A stretch of 64,000 bases of DNA from JAVVTR01 sp036653535 (GTDB taxonomy: Bacteria; Bacteroidota; Bacteroidia; Bacteroidales; P3): positions 62,001 to 126,000 of the forward strand of contig JAVVTR010000002.1 of the NCBI GenBank assembly GCA_036653535.1, read 5' to 3'. A program made the position numbers and the translations under genes. Below are positions 48,636 through 58,154 of this stretch, in pieces; within the stretch, counting starts at the first letter, position 1; each line of letters starts with the position of its first letter. Below the pieces are notes generated by a model. The model saw nothing but the letters and a program-made list of their open reading frames with translations. It had not been told where the DNA came from and made no database searches.

Positions 48636-48705
48636 TTTAAATGATATTATTATAATGATTTGTAATAAGTTGCGATAAATAAAGAAAGGGTTTCCTTAAA
48701 ATCCT

Positions 48706-48714
48706 GCAAAGATA
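48706..48714 (-). promoter_or_regulatory. pdxS promoter -7 element
   Basis: TATCTTTGC on the minus strand, about 70 nt before the pdxS ATG. No clear -33 box is seen. Confidence 0.45.
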
Positions 48715-48771
48715 CATTAAAAAATTAATCTTTTTTATAAATATTGCTTTCCGAAAGTAAAAAAAAATGAC

Positions 48772-48780
48772 TATTTTTGC
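48772..48780 (+). promoter_or_regulatory. -7 element of the DUF3276 gene
   Basis: TATTTTTGC full match. The nearest TTG (48744-48746) is 25 nt upstream, longer than the usual 19-21 spacer. Confidence 0.4.
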
Positions 48781-48821
48781 CTTTTAAATATAAAGCTAAC
48801 CTTACAAAACATAAATATAAA

Positions 48822-49193
48822 ATGGAAGACTTTGGACAAGGCAGGGATAAAGACAAAGATGAGGTATACACGAAAGCTGTAAAAGCAGGGAAGAGAACCT
48901 ATTTTATGGATGTCAAGGAAATGAAATCGGGAGAGTTGTACCTGACCATAACGGAGAGTAAACGGCAATTTGACGAGAGTCAGTCTAAATTCGTTTTTGA
49001 AAAACATAAAATTTTTCTTTACAAAGAAGATTTTGAAAAGTTTGTGAAAGCTTTAACTCAGACTATAGGTTTCATAGAAACGGGAGAAATTCCAGAAGAG
49101 GATAAAATAGAGGTGAGTGTAAAAGAAACCACCTATCCTAAAGCGGTATCGGACGTAGATCTAGAATTTGATAATTTGGGATCAAATCATTAG
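48822..49193 (+). CDS. DUF3276 (PUR-domain) nucleic-acid-binding protein
   Basis: 123 residues from the ATG before EDFGQGRDKDKDEV. A single PUR-alpha-like domain: AGKRTYFMDVKEMKSGELYL followed by KIFLYKEDFEKFVKAL. Members bind single-stranded DNA or RNA; in Bacteroidota the exact role is unclear. The acidic C-terminal tail is typical. An upstream in-frame TTG extension runs through the promoter and was discarded. A terminator follows before parA. Confidence 0.9.
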   Translation: MEDFGQGRDKDKDEVYTKAVKAGKRTYFMDVKEMKSGELYLTITESKRQFDESQSKFVFEKHKIFLYKEDFEKFVKALTQTIGFIETGEIPEEDKIEVSVKETTYPKAVSDVDLEFDNLGSNH

Positions 49194-49214
49194 TGTGGTG
49201 ATACTCTGATTTTT

Positions 49215-49242
49215 AAAGCTGTTCATTTTGAACGGCTTTTTT
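49215..49242 (+). terminator. Terminator of the DUF3276 gene
   Basis: An 11-bp stem with one G-T pair (49215-49225 and 49229-49239) with a 3-nt loop and a six-base T run. Confidence 0.85.
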
Positions 49243-49284
49243 CGTTTTTTAATAGGTCAAAATAAGAGAAAGGAATTTAAAGGA

Positions 49285-50082
49285 ATGGGGAAAGTAATTT
49301 CGATTACCAATCAAAAAGGAGGAGTGGGGAAAACCACCACGGCCATTAATCTTAGCGCAGCTTTGGCTGCATTAGAAAAAAAAGTTTTGTTGATGGATGC
49401 GGATCCGCAAGCAAATGCCACCTCTGGTAGTGGTTTTAATCCCGATCATATTTCTAATAATATTTATGAGTGTTTAATGGGAGACGTGGAGCCGGAACAA
49501 GTGATTATGAAAACAGCAACCAAACATTTAGATTTATTGCCCTCCCATATAGATTTAGTAGGTGCGGAATTGGAAATGATAGGTATGCCTCATAGAGAAA
49601 GTGTATTGCGTAATGTGATTGCCAGATTCAAAGATAATTATGATTTTATTATAGTAGATTGTTCCCCTTCTTTAGGCTTAGTAACCATGAATGTCTTGGC
49701 CGCCTCGGATTCGGTAATTATTCCGGTACAGTGTCAATATTATGCTTTGGAGGGACTGACAAAACTATTGAATACTATACGTATAGTACAAAGTAGGTTC
49801 AATCAAAATTTAGAAATGGAAGGTATCCTTCTTACAATGTATGATTCGCGTACTCGCTTATCGAAACAGGTCGTTGAAGAAGTTCGTGAACATTTTCAGC
49901 AATTGGTTTTTAATACTTTAATTCATAATAATACCAAACTAGCAGAAGCTCCCAGTTATGGAGAAACGATTTTAACCTACGATATTAATAGTGTAGGGTC
50001 TGTAAATTACTTAAATTTAGCTAAGGAAATTTTGCAGAAAAATGATATGACCAAAATAAGAAATATAGATAAGCAAATATAA
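49285..50082 (+). CDS. parA: Chromosome partitioning ATPase ParA/Soj
   Basis: 265 residues from the ATG before GKVISITNQKGGVGKTTTA. The deviant Walker A KGGVGKTT, MDADPQANAT (Walker A') and IIVDCSPSLG (Walker B) are complete. It acts with ParB in origin segregation. An in-frame TTG 57 bp upstream lies inside the preceding terminator, so the ATG is the start. First gene of parA-parB-DUF5683-dapB. Confidence 0.97.
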   Translation: MGKVISITNQKGGVGKTTTAINLSAALAALEKKVLLMDADPQANATSGSGFNPDHISNNIYECLMGDVEPEQVIMKTATKHLDLLPSHIDLVGAELEMIGMPHRESVLRNVIARFKDNYDFIIVDCSPSLGLVTMNVLAASDSVIIPVQCQYYALEGLTKLLNTIRIVQSRFNQNLEMEGILLTMYDSRTRLSKQVVEEVREHFQQLVFNTLIHNNTKLAEAPSYGETILTYDINSVGSVNYLNLAKEILQKNDMTKIRNIDKQI

Positions 50083-50099
50083 TAATAGGAGAGATTGTA

Positions 50100-51026
50100 A
50101 TGACGGCGAAAAGACAAGCTTTGGGAAGAGGATTAAATGCTTTAATGTCGGTTAGTATGGACGAAACGATATCCCAACAAATAGCATCTTCTAAGGGAGA
50201 GATAGCGGATGCGGAAGTAGGAGTTATTGGTGCTATTGCAGCCATACCTATGGATATGATAGAGGCAAATCCATATCAACCAAGAACACAGTTCGATCCA
50301 GAGGCATTATCCGAATTAGCCAATTCTATCAAGACCAATGGTATTATTCAACCAATAACTGTACGTAAAATAGGGAAAAAATATCAATTGATTTCGGGAG
50401 AGCGTCGGTTACGAGCCTCTAAAATAGCAGGTCTTACCGAGATACCGGCTTATATTCGAATGGTTAATGAGAATGAAGCATTGGAGATGGCTTTGGTGGA
50501 AAATATTCAGAGAGAAAATTTAAATGCAATAGATATTGCTTTGTCGTATCAGGCTTTGATGGATACTTGTCAATATAACCAAGATAAATTGAGTGTACGG
50601 GTGGGGAAAGATAGAAGTACGGTAGCTAATTATTTGCGCCTTTTGAAACTTCCTGCAGAGGTGCAATTAGCCCTAAAAGATAACAAAATTACCATGGGAC
50701 ATGCGAGGGCTATCATTGCTGTAGAAGAGGATGCCAAGCAAATAGAATATTTGCGAATGATTATGAATAAAGATCTTTCTGTGCGGGAAGTGGAGCAAAT
50801 GGTAAGAAATTCGAATTCTTTATCTAATAAAAGTAAGGCGGGACTCGTAAATTCCGAACAAAACAAAATACACTTGGAATGGTATAACAAGGCCAGTAAA
50901 GCTTTGTCTATGAAGTTAGATGCGCCTATAAGTTTTAAAATGGGCAAAACCGGAAAAGGAAATTTGCTCATTGGCTTTTCTTCAGAAAAAGATTTGGAAA
51001 AAATTTTGCATCTATTGAATGAATAA
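50100..51026 (+). CDS. parB: Chromosome partitioning protein ParB
   Basis: 308 residues. KRQALGRGLNALM at the start, CTP-binding ParB/Srx domain with ANPYQPR and ISGERRLRASKIAG, helix-turn-helix LSVRVGKDRSTVANYLRLL and a C-terminal dimer region. ParB clamps on parS sites near the origin. No parS of the usual GTTTCACGTGAAAC form was noticed in the window, so sites must be elsewhere or degenerate. Confidence 0.96.
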   Translation: MTAKRQALGRGLNALMSVSMDETISQQIASSKGEIADAEVGVIGAIAAIPMDMIEANPYQPRTQFDPEALSELANSIKTNGIIQPITVRKIGKKYQLISGERRLRASKIAGLTEIPAYIRMVNENEALEMALVENIQRENLNAIDIALSYQALMDTCQYNQDKLSVRVGKDRSTVANYLRLLKLPAEVQLALKDNKITMGHARAIIAVEEDAKQIEYLRMIMNKDLSVREVEQMVRNSNSLSNKSKAGLVNSEQNKIHLEWYNKASKALSMKLDAPISFKMGKTGKGNLLIGFSSEKDLEKILHLLNE

Positions 51027-51034
51027 AATTTCGA

Positions 51035-51778
51035 ATGAATAATTTTCGATTGCTCTCCTTGTGTATAGGTTGCATGTTATTATCGGTCGTGGTTCATGGC
51101 CAAGAATATTTTGCTTTTGCTGTTCCCTCTTTGTCTGAAATGCAAACTTCGTCTTTGGTTTTGGGCAGGGATAGTCCTACGCCAATTTCCGATAGATTTA
51201 CTTCTACATCGGATAGAAAAAAGGATACGGTCATAGATTTTTCGGGCAGTAAAATAAAGTTAACTTTTGCGCAAAGAAATTCAGGAGCTTTTAAACGAAG
51301 GCGTAAGGGGGGGATGCGCTCTGCCGGTACTGCCGCTCTTTGTTCGGGTTTAGTACCTGGTTTGGGGCAGGTTTATAATGGCCAATGGTATAAAGCCCCT
51401 GTAATTTATGCAGGAGCAGCGGTTTTATGGTATTTTATAGATTTGAATTTAGGGGAACGCAAAACGTATGATAAAGAAATTCGTGCGAGAAATGATTCTA
51501 ATGTGGCTAATTTGAATTTAAGTTTAGCTAAATATACAACTACAGAAATATTAGATCTTAGAAATTATTATGAGCATAATTTTGAATTGGCAGTTATTAT
51601 AGCGGGGGTTGTATATCTTTTAAATATTGTGGATGCGGTAGTTTATGCACATTTATCTAATTTTAATGTTAGTCCAAATTTAAGTTTAAAAATAGAGCCT
51701 TATGCACAAACTAATTTTTATGTTAAGCAAGCAATGCCGTTAGATGTAGGGCTTAAGTTGTGTTTTACTTTTAAATAA
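51035..51778 (+). CDS. DUF5683 membrane protein
   Basis: 247 residues with a signal peptide (LCIGCMLLSVVVHGQ), a basic linker (FKRRRKGG), then SAGTAALCSGLVPGLGQVYNGQWYK, a helical hairpin motif of DUF5683, and two membrane segments around residues 120-140 and 185-205. The family nearly always sits between parB and dapB in Bacteroidota, as here (8-bp gaps on both sides). Function unknown. Confidence 0.9.
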   Translation: MNNFRLLSLCIGCMLLSVVVHGQEYFAFAVPSLSEMQTSSLVLGRDSPTPISDRFTSTSDRKKDTVIDFSGSKIKLTFAQRNSGAFKRRRKGGMRSAGTAALCSGLVPGLGQVYNGQWYKAPVIYAGAAVLWYFIDLNLGERKTYDKEIRARNDSNVANLNLSLAKYTTTEILDLRNYYEHNFELAVIIAGVVYLLNIVDAVVYAHLSNFNVSPNLSLKIEPYAQTNFYVKQAMPLDVGLKLCFTFK

Positions 51779-51786
51779 AAAGGGAT

Positions 51787-52533
51787 ATGCGAAGTTTGAA
51801 AATTGCTTTGATAGGTTACGGTAAAATGGGAAAAGAAGTGGAAAAAATGGCTATTTCTGCCGGAAATGAGATAGTTTGTAAGATAGATAGTCCAAAGGAT
51901 TGGTTGGAGCAAGCCGATAATTTTCAAAAAGCGGATGTTGCGATTGATTTTTCTACCCCCTTGGTAGTAGTTGACAATATAGAACATTGCTTTTCTGCAC
52001 ACAAACCTATAGTAGTTGGTACTACTGGTTGGCAGGATCGTTTGACCTATTTTAAAAATAAGGCCGAAACAGAAAAACAAAGTTTTTTTTATGCTTCTAA
52101 TTTCAGTATTGGTGTTTCTGTTTTTGGAAGTCTTGTTCGCTTTTTGTCTCATGCGATGGATACCCAAGAACAATATACTTGCCAAATAGAAGAGACCCAT
52201 CATATTCACAAATTAGACAAACCCAGTGGTACTGCCGTTACCATAGCTCAATTGGTCTTAGAGGAAATGAAGAGATATGCTGACTGGAAATTGGATCCGA
52301 GCACTACCGAACTTTCTATTGCAGCAAACATGCAGACTATACCTATACATAGCAAAAGAGAAGGTGCAGTGGTAGGCACCCATATGGTGAGTTTTGATTC
52401 TAAGGAAGATAATATACAAATTATACATACAGCAAAATCGAGAGAGGGTTTTGCTTTGGGTGCAGTGCGTGCCGCCGAGTGGTTGATGGGTAAAGCAGGT
52501 TGCTTTACAATGAAAGATATGTTGGGCTTTTAA
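51787..52533 (+). CDS. dapB: 4-hydroxy-tetrahydrodipicolinate reductase
   Basis: A 248-residue enzyme of lysine and diaminopimelate synthesis using NAD(P)H. N-terminal Rossmann loop ALIGYGKMGKEVE, IDFSTP, VVGTTGW and the catalytic HHIHKLDKPSGTA (His/Lys pair). Length is short but normal for the phylum. Last gene of the parA cluster; lepB, often next, is elsewhere. Confidence 0.96.
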   Translation: MRSLKIALIGYGKMGKEVEKMAISAGNEIVCKIDSPKDWLEQADNFQKADVAIDFSTPLVVVDNIEHCFSAHKPIVVGTTGWQDRLTYFKNKAETEKQSFFYASNFSIGVSVFGSLVRFLSHAMDTQEQYTCQIEETHHIHKLDKPSGTAVTIAQLVLEEMKRYADWKLDPSTTELSIAANMQTIPIHSKREGAVVGTHMVSFDSKEDNIQIIHTAKSREGFALGAVRAAEWLMGKAGCFTMKDMLGF

Positions 52534-52570
52534 GGAATGAAAAGTTTTATCTAAAGAAGGGAAGTTTGCT

Positions 52571-55500
52571 ATGAAAAGTCAAATAAATTATGAGCTAAAA
52601 GAAAACTATAAATGGATAAAACTCGTATTATGGGGCTTCCTTTTTTGTATTGTTTTTTCGAATGAAGTTGCAGATGCAGCAACCTATAGACGTACACACA
52701 AGCATACACGAACTCTATCTGTTAAACGTGTAAGTGTCGATACTACATTGTGTTCTACTCCGGATTCCGTTTGGTATGTTATTGTAGATTCTCTCTATTG
52801 GCAATCCGACTCTTCTTTATTTACTCCTGCTATTAATCGTATTATGGAACAAATGAGTTTGGAAGAAAAGATAGCCCAAACGATGATTGTTCGCTCAGAA
52901 AATAATTTTTCCGACGAGAAGTATGTACAAAAAATGACCACTAATTTTCAGAAATATGGGTTTGGTGGGGTTTGCTTTTTTAAAGGACAAGCTATAGATA
53001 TGATTAAATTAGCTTCTATTTATAAGGCAACGTCTAAAATTCCGCTATTCGTAACTATAGATGGAGAATGGGGGCCAGGGATGAGACTAACCGATGTGTG
53101 CAACTTCCCGAGACAGCAAGTATTAGGTGCATTACAAAATGATAGTTTAATTTACCGGATGGGGTCTTTGGTTGGAGAACAATGCAGACGATTAGGAATA
53201 CATTGGAATTTTATACCAGTAGTGGATATAAATAATAATCCACTTAATCCCGTTATTAATACACGTTCCTTTGGTCAAGATAGAGAGGAGGTGGCTAACA
53301 AAGGAATTGCTTATTACTTAGGCATGAAAAGTCAGGGGATTTTAGGCTCTGCCAAGCATTTTCCAGGGCATGGAGATACGAAAACCGATTCGCATTTTGC
53401 TTTGCCCGTAATTAATCATGATCGTGAAACTATAGACAGTTTGGATTTATACCCTTTTAAGAAAATGATATCCTCTGGAGTGGAAAGCGTTATGGTTGGG
53501 CATTTATATATATCTTCTATAGATACTACCGGCTTGCCGGCTTCTCTTTCTCCTATCATCGTAGATTCTTTATTGAGAAAAGCTCTAAATTATAGAGGGT
53601 TAATTGTTACAGACGGATTGGAGATGAAAGCTGCAAGGGTAAAAGAGCCCTCAGATGGTCAAGGAGAAACGGAAATACGGGCTTTGCTTGCTGGGGTGGA
53701 TATGTTGCTTTTACCTTTAAATCCACTCTCTTCTATAGAGGCCATTGTTTCTGCGATTAAGACCAAACGATTACCCTATATGCGTTTGGATTTGGCCTGT
53801 CGGAGAATATTGAAATACAAAACAGATTCTTCTTTTTTACAGTTTTATCGCGAAAGTATTTCGAATTCTCTTTTAGAAAACTTATACTCCAAAGTGAATT
53901 TGAAAGAAATAGAAGTTTTAAATAGGGAAATTTTCGAACAAGGAGTTACTTTAGTAGAAAATCATAAAAACATATTACCCTTAAAAGTTTCGTCTTATCC
54001 TCGTACGGCATGTTTGCATATAGGAGATAGTATTAGAGGAGCCTTTGAAAGTTTTTTAGATAAATATGCTTATGTGAAGCATTTTTATTTGCATCGTAAT
54101 TTCGATTCCATAGTATCCCAAAAAATATTAGATAGTTTATCGGAATATAACCTATGTATAGTAAGCGTAACTAATACTAATTATACTCCATTAAAAGATT
54201 ATGGAATTACTCCGGAAACTATTGCTTTGATTAGTCGGTTGCAAACTTTAGCTTCTCCATTAATATTATCGGTTTTTGCTCCACCTTATTCCCTATCATT
54301 ATTAGATACTTTACGTGAAATAGATGCTATTTTAGTTGGTTATCAAGAGTTGGTTCCCGCACAAGAGGTTGTTGCACAAATTATATATGGAGGTCTTCCT
54401 GCTTGTGGAAAATTACCGGTAAGTGTTGGAGCACGTTGGCCTGTGCATACGGGTATTTCCACTAATTCTTGTTCCTTAGCTTATAAATATCCAGAAGAAG
54501 TGGGGTGGCATTCTTCCGATTTATTACAAATAGACTCTTTAGCTCGTCAAGGAATAGACTCTGCTGCTTACCCTGGTTGTCAAATTTTGGTGGCTAAAAA
54601 TGGAGCGGTGGTATATAATAAGGTTTTTGGGCGGGAGACCTACGATACACTGTCTAATTTGGTTCAAGTTAATAGTGTATATGATTTAGCTTCCCTAACA
54701 AAAATTATGGCTACTACCTTAGTTTATATGAAAATGTATGAAGAAGGTTTGTATGATTTGGACGACGCTGTTTCTCTTGTTTTACATCATTTACGTAAAG
54801 GAAATAAAAAGAAAATAAGTTTTAGACAATTGCTTTCTCATCAATCGGGTTTAAGATCAGGATGGAATTATGTGGATGACTCTGTTTTTAACGGGTACCC
54901 TCTATTTTCTATTAATAAATCATCAAAATATTCGATTAAAATTGCAGACAGTCTTTATTTGCAAAAAGATTATATAAAAAAAATTAAAAAAGATATAGAT
55001 GTTAGTGAGGTGAACCCACACCCATCCTATTTGTATAGTGACTTAGGTTTCTTTTATTTGAACGAAGCGGTGAAACACCTAAGTGGAATGGAAATAGATA
55101 GGTATTTAAAAAAGCACTTTTACGATTCTTTAGGCTTGAAATTAATAGGATTTCACCCTTTAGAAAGAATTCCACAAGAGCAAATCATGCCTACCGAAAA
55201 AGAGGAAACTTTTCGACATCGTTTATTGAGAGGCTATGTTCATGATCCTTTGGTTGCTCTTATGGGTGGAGTAGGTGGATCCGCCGGGCTTTTTTCCAAT
55301 GTAGAAGACTTAGCGGTTTTATGCCAAATGCTTTTACAAAATGGATCTTATGGTGGAGTTCGTTATTTAGATAGTTCTACCATTGCTTTATTTACGAATG
55401 CAACGTTTTCGGCTAAAGAGAATAGAAGAGGTGGTGGTTTTGATAAGCCTCCATTAGAAAACGGACAAGCTTCTCCTTGTTGTGCCTCCGCTTCAAAGAA

Positions 55501-55666
55501 TAGTTATGGACATAGTGGTTTTACAGGAACTTATTTTTGGATAGATCCCGACCAAAAATTGGTATATATATTTTTATCCAATAGGGTGTATCCTGTTTCT
55601 TTTCCTAATAAATTAAGTAATATGAATATTCGAACCAATATTCAAGAATGCTTGTATAAATTTTGA
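52571..55666 (+). CDS. GH3 N-acetylglucosaminidase (NagZ-like) fused to a serine beta-lactamase-fold domain
   Basis: 1031 residues with an N-terminal signal/anchor (LVLWGFLFCIVFSNEVADA). Residues about 85-420 are a GH3 domain of NagZ type: KHFPGHGDT at about 262-270 (loop catalytic His) and TDGLEM with nucleophile Asp348. Residues about 430-640 are the GH3 C-domain. Residues about 655-1025 are a class C beta-lactamase/AmpC-fold domain with SLTK (Ser708, Lys711), YSDLG and HSGFTGT. It should trim GlcNAc from muropeptides in the periplasm. The second domain may be an amidase, esterase or carboxypeptidase. It converges on anmK, a muropeptide-recycling kinase. Confidence 0.92.
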   Translation: MKSQINYELKENYKWIKLVLWGFLFCIVFSNEVADAATYRRTHKHTRTLSVKRVSVDTTLCSTPDSVWYVIVDSLYWQSDSSLFTPAINRIMEQMSLEEKIAQTMIVRSENNFSDEKYVQKMTTNFQKYGFGGVCFFKGQAIDMIKLASIYKATSKIPLFVTIDGEWGPGMRLTDVCNFPRQQVLGALQNDSLIYRMGSLVGEQCRRLGIHWNFIPVVDINNNPLNPVINTRSFGQDREEVANKGIAYYLGMKSQGILGSAKHFPGHGDTKTDSHFALPVINHDRETIDSLDLYPFKKMISSGVESVMVGHLYISSIDTTGLPASLSPIIVDSLLRKALNYRGLIVTDGLEMKAARVKEPSDGQGETEIRALLAGVDMLLLPLNPLSSIEAIVSAIKTKRLPYMRLDLACRRILKYKTDSSFLQFYRESISNSLLENLYSKVNLKEIEVLNREIFEQGVTLVENHKNILPLKVSSYPRTACLHIGDSIRGAFESFLDKYAYVKHFYLHRNFDSIVSQKILDSLSEYNLCIVSVTNTNYTPLKDYGITPETIALISRLQTLASPLILSVFAPPYSLSLLDTLREIDAILVGYQELVPAQEVVAQIIYGGLPACGKLPVSVGARWPVHTGISTNSCSLAYKYPEEVGWHSSDLLQIDSLARQGIDSAAYPGCQILVAKNGAVVYNKVFGRETYDTLSNLVQVNSVYDLASLTKIMATTLVYMKMYEEGLYDLDDAVSLVLHHLRKGNKKKISFRQLLSHQSGLRSGWNYVDDSVFNGYPLFSINKSSKYSIKIADSLYLQKDYIKKIKKDIDVSEVNPHPSYLYSDLGFFYLNEAVKHLSGMEIDRYLKKHFYDSLGLKLIGFHPLERIPQEQIMPTEKEETFRHRLLRGYVHDPLVALMGGVGGSAGLFSNVEDLAVLCQMLLQNGSYGGVRYLDSSTIALFTNATFSAKENRRGGGFDKPPLENGQASPCCASASKNSYGHSGFTGTYFWIDPDQKLVYIFLSNRVYPVSFPNKLSNMNIRTNIQECLYKF

Positions 55667-55686
55667 AAAACAATTTATAGGATTCT

Positions 55687-56811
55687 TTATAGGTAGACGG
55701 CTCCCCCTATATTATCTATAGTAGCACCGGTAACACTACGAAGGCAATTCTCTTGTCCTGTATAACGGAGTATGCCTAAAAAAGAAAAAATAAGAGCTTC
55801 TTTGTAGTTAATAATTAGAGGGTCTATATGTTCTGCAATATGGATGGAACTCAGAGTGCGAATACGATCCATTAAAAAAGTATTAAAAGCCCCTCCTCCT
55901 GTTACGAGCATTTGTTTTTCTGTAGATTCAAATTCTTTAGAAGGACTAAGGTCGGACTTAGAGGGATGGCAAATTGCAGCTATTTGCATAGCAATATGTT
56001 CACTAACAGTTCTAAGAAGATTATAAAAAATTTCCGGACTTTGGTGTTTTTGTTCAGAGAGGTAAGTGTTTATAATGGGAAAAAAAGAAGACTCATACCA
56101 TTCCGCTCCTAAGGATTTAGGGGCCGTTTTTTTATAGAAGGATAGATGGTTTAAATCTTGCAAGACAGAGTCTATAATAATACCTTTACGTGCAAAATTT
56201 CCCTCGGCATCGTAAGAATATCCCAATTTTCGAGATAGAAAATTCAAGGCCATATTACAAGGAGATATATCAAAAGCAATACGTTCTTGTTTCTCATTTT
56301 TATAAGAAATATTAGCAATTCCTCCTAAATTAAGACAATAATCATAGTTTGGGAAAAGAAAGTGATCCCCTATTGGCACTAAAGGGGCCCCTTGTCCACC
56401 CAAAGCAACATCTTTATTTCGAAATTCATGGATAATGGGAATGCCGCATTCTGCAGCTATGGCGGATCCTTCACCAATTTGCAGGGTCAGTCTTTTTTCT
56501 GGTTGATGAAAGATAGTGTGTCCATGTACTGCTGCAAAATCGGGTTTTGGATTGTATCCACGAATAAAATCTCGAATGTGTATCCCCAAAAGATGTCCGT
56601 AATCTACATTAAGAAGGCTCAACTCTAAACCACTAAGATGTGGCGCTTGTTTTAGACGGTTTTGCCATTGGGTAGAATAGGGAATGGTAATGGATTCTTT
56701 CATGCTAAAAGACCAGTTCATGGAGGAGTCTTGAACAAAGAGGGTGTGTAACAAATCTACCCCGTCTAAAGAGGTGCCAGACATAAGACCGATAACATTA
56801 AATGAAGCCAT
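55687..56811 (-). CDS. anmK: Anhydro-N-acetylmuramic acid kinase
   Basis: A 374-residue ASKHA-fold kinase that opens and phosphorylates 1,6-anhydro-MurNAc to MurNAc 6-phosphate in peptidoglycan recycling. Motifs: GLMSGTSLDGVD, VHGHTIFHQP, NLGGIANISY, VTGGGAFNTFLMDRI. It begins 1 bp after the tsaB stop region and converges on the NagZ-like gene, which would produce its substrate. Confidence 0.95.
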   Translation of the reverse strand: MASFNVIGLMSGTSLDGVDLLHTLFVQDSSMNWSFSMKESITIPYSTQWQNRLKQAPHLSGLELSLLNVDYGHLLGIHIRDFIRGYNPKPDFAAVHGHTIFHQPEKRLTLQIGEGSAIAAECGIPIIHEFRNKDVALGGQGAPLVPIGDHFLFPNYDYCLNLGGIANISYKNEKQERIAFDISPCNMALNFLSRKLGYSYDAEGNFARKGIIIDSVLQDLNHLSFYKKTAPKSLGAEWYESSFFPIINTYLSEQKHQSPEIFYNLLRTVSEHIAMQIAAICHPSKSDLSPSKEFESTEKQMLVTGGGAFNTFLMDRIRTLSSIHIAEHIDPLIINYKEALIFSFLGILRYTGQENCLRSVTGATIDNIGGAVYL

Positions 56812-56812
56812 A

Positions 56813-57526
56813 TTAATATAATCCTTTTACACGAGCTTTGCCTGCAATGAAGTCTTTTAGATAAAAAGGTTCAAAATAAGCAATGTTTTCGAAATTTTCC
56901 TCTTTATAGGCCTCTAATGCCAAAGGTAACATATAGCGTGCGCTTGGGCGTAGGTCTTCTAAAAAAAGAGCATTGGGAAAAGACGATAGTGTAGGTTTGC
57001 ATTTGGTACAACCATTACCCGCAAAGTAAATGGTGTAATTTTGTAAGTACTCGGCATAGGTATTAGTATCTACAATATCTGCACTTACTTTTCTAATTTC
57101 ATGACCGTAGATATCGTATAAACCTGCATATACTTCCATTCGTCCAGCATCCGTCATTGGACAGAAAAGGATATTTTGGTTTTGAGATTCTATTTGTTTT
57201 TTTATAAGTGTGGCTGCTTGTTTAGCCATGGCTTGCAAAGGACTAATCCCAATAAGAGGTTTTTCTAAAGCATAAGCTAAACCTTTTGCGGTGGAAACGC
57301 CTATGCGCAAACCGGTGTAAGAACCTGGTCCTTTACCGATGATAATAGAGTCGATATCTTTAAATTTATATCCTGTTTCTTGCAGGGTTTCACTGATATA
57401 GGTAGCTATAAGAGCCGCATGCTCATTTCCCTTAGCAGACTCTCTAAAAGATATAATCTTATCTTCAGAAGAAAGTGCCACAGAGCAGATTTCAGTAGAT
57501 GTTTCTATGTGTAGAAGTGTCGGCAT
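56813..57526 (-). CDS. tsaB: tRNA threonylcarbamoyladenosine synthesis protein TsaB
   Basis: A 237-residue partner of TsaD. Start LHIETSTEICSVALS, then GKGPGSYTGLRIGVSTAKGLAYA, the TsaB signature. It lacks the metal-binding HxxxH of TsaD, as expected. It is coded immediately before anmK on the minus strand, a functionally unrelated pair sharing one transcript. Confidence 0.95.
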   Translation of the reverse strand: MPTLLHIETSTEICSVALSSEDKIISFRESAKGNEHAALIATYISETLQETGYKFKDIDSIIIGKGPGSYTGLRIGVSTAKGLAYALEKPLIGISPLQAMAKQAATLIKKQIESQNQNILFCPMTDAGRMEVYAGLYDIYGHEIRKVSADIVDTNTYAEYLQNYTIYFAGNGCTKCKPTLSSFPNALFLEDLRPSARYMLPLALEAYKEENFENIAYFEPFYLKDFIAGKARVKGLY

Positions 57527-57706
57527 TTTGCCAAAATTTTCGTAAAGGTAAAATTTTAAAAGAGTAAAAGAGAAGATTATTTTAAATTGTTTTTGACAAT
57601 AGATTGTTAGAAACTGTTGGATGAATGGCTTTTGTTTGAAAAAGAGGAGGGAATTTTGAAAATAAAGATAAATGAATCAATATTTTGTATAAATACACTA
57701 AATATA

Positions 57707-57739
57707 TTTGGATAATTCTATTAATTTTTTTACTTTTGC
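57707..57739 (+). promoter_or_regulatory. rpmG promoter
   Basis: TTTG at 57707-57710, a 20-nt spacer and TACTTTTGC at 57731-57739. One of the best promoter matches in the window; the leader is about 25 nt. Confidence 0.7.
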
Positions 57740-57767
57740 ATCCCCAAATAGAAAAGGATTAAGAGAA

Positions 57768-57956
57768 ATGGCTAAGAAAAACAAAGAAGCAAGAGTTCAG
57801 GTCATCTTAGAATGTACAGAACACAAAGCCAGTGGTATGCCGGGCACTTCGCGTTACATTACCACGAAGAATAAAAAAAACACCCCCGACAGATTGGAAT
57901 TGAAAAAATACAATTCCATTTTGAAAAAGGTAACCGTTCATAGAGAAATAAAATAA
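57768..57956 (+). CDS. rpmG: Ribosomal protein L33
   Basis: 62 residues from the ATG before [18 protein letters not shown]. Conserved [19 protein letters not shown] and [11 protein letters not shown]. It lacks the four zinc cysteines (C- form). The upstream in-frame extension runs through the promoter. rpmB (L28), usually directly upstream in Bacteroidota, is absent here. Confidence 0.96.
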   Translation: MAKKNKEARVQVILECTEHKASGMPGTSRYITTKNKKNTPDRLELKKYNSILKKVTVHREIK

Positions 57957-57964
57957 TTTAAATC

Positions 57965-58120
57965 ATGGCAAAGAAAGTTGTTGCTACCCTAAAAACTTCT
58001 ACCGGGAAAGATTATGCCAAGGTAGTAAAAGTGGTTAAATCTCCAAAAACGGGAGCTTATACCTTTAAGGAAGAAATCATTGCGAATGACAAGGTAAAGG
58101 ATTACTTTTCTCAGAAATAG
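57965..58120 (+). CDS. DUF4295 small protein
   Basis: 51 residues, MAKKVVATLKTSTGKDYAKV onward, 8 bp after rpmG. This tiny basic protein always accompanies L33 in Bacteroidota and is probably ribosome-associated (inference). It ends before a strong terminator that separates it from ftsY. Confidence 0.92.
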   Translation: MAKKVVATLKTSTGKDYAKVVKVVKSPKTGAYTFKEEIIANDKVKDYFSQK

Positions 58121-58154
58121 TATTTTAATCCTTGAGTCATAGAACTTTAATATC

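Noticed and set aside
48777..48821. N-terminal extension of the DUF3276 protein
   Set aside because: It runs through the -7 promoter element and lacks family similarity.
49228..49284. TTG-started N-terminal extension of parA
   Set aside because: The TTG lies inside the terminator hairpin of the preceding gene; the ATG at 49285 starts the conserved ParA sequence.
49285..51026. Plasmid partition locus
   Set aside because: parA-parB with DUF5683 and dapB is the chromosomal arrangement of Bacteroidota; no replication gene is present.
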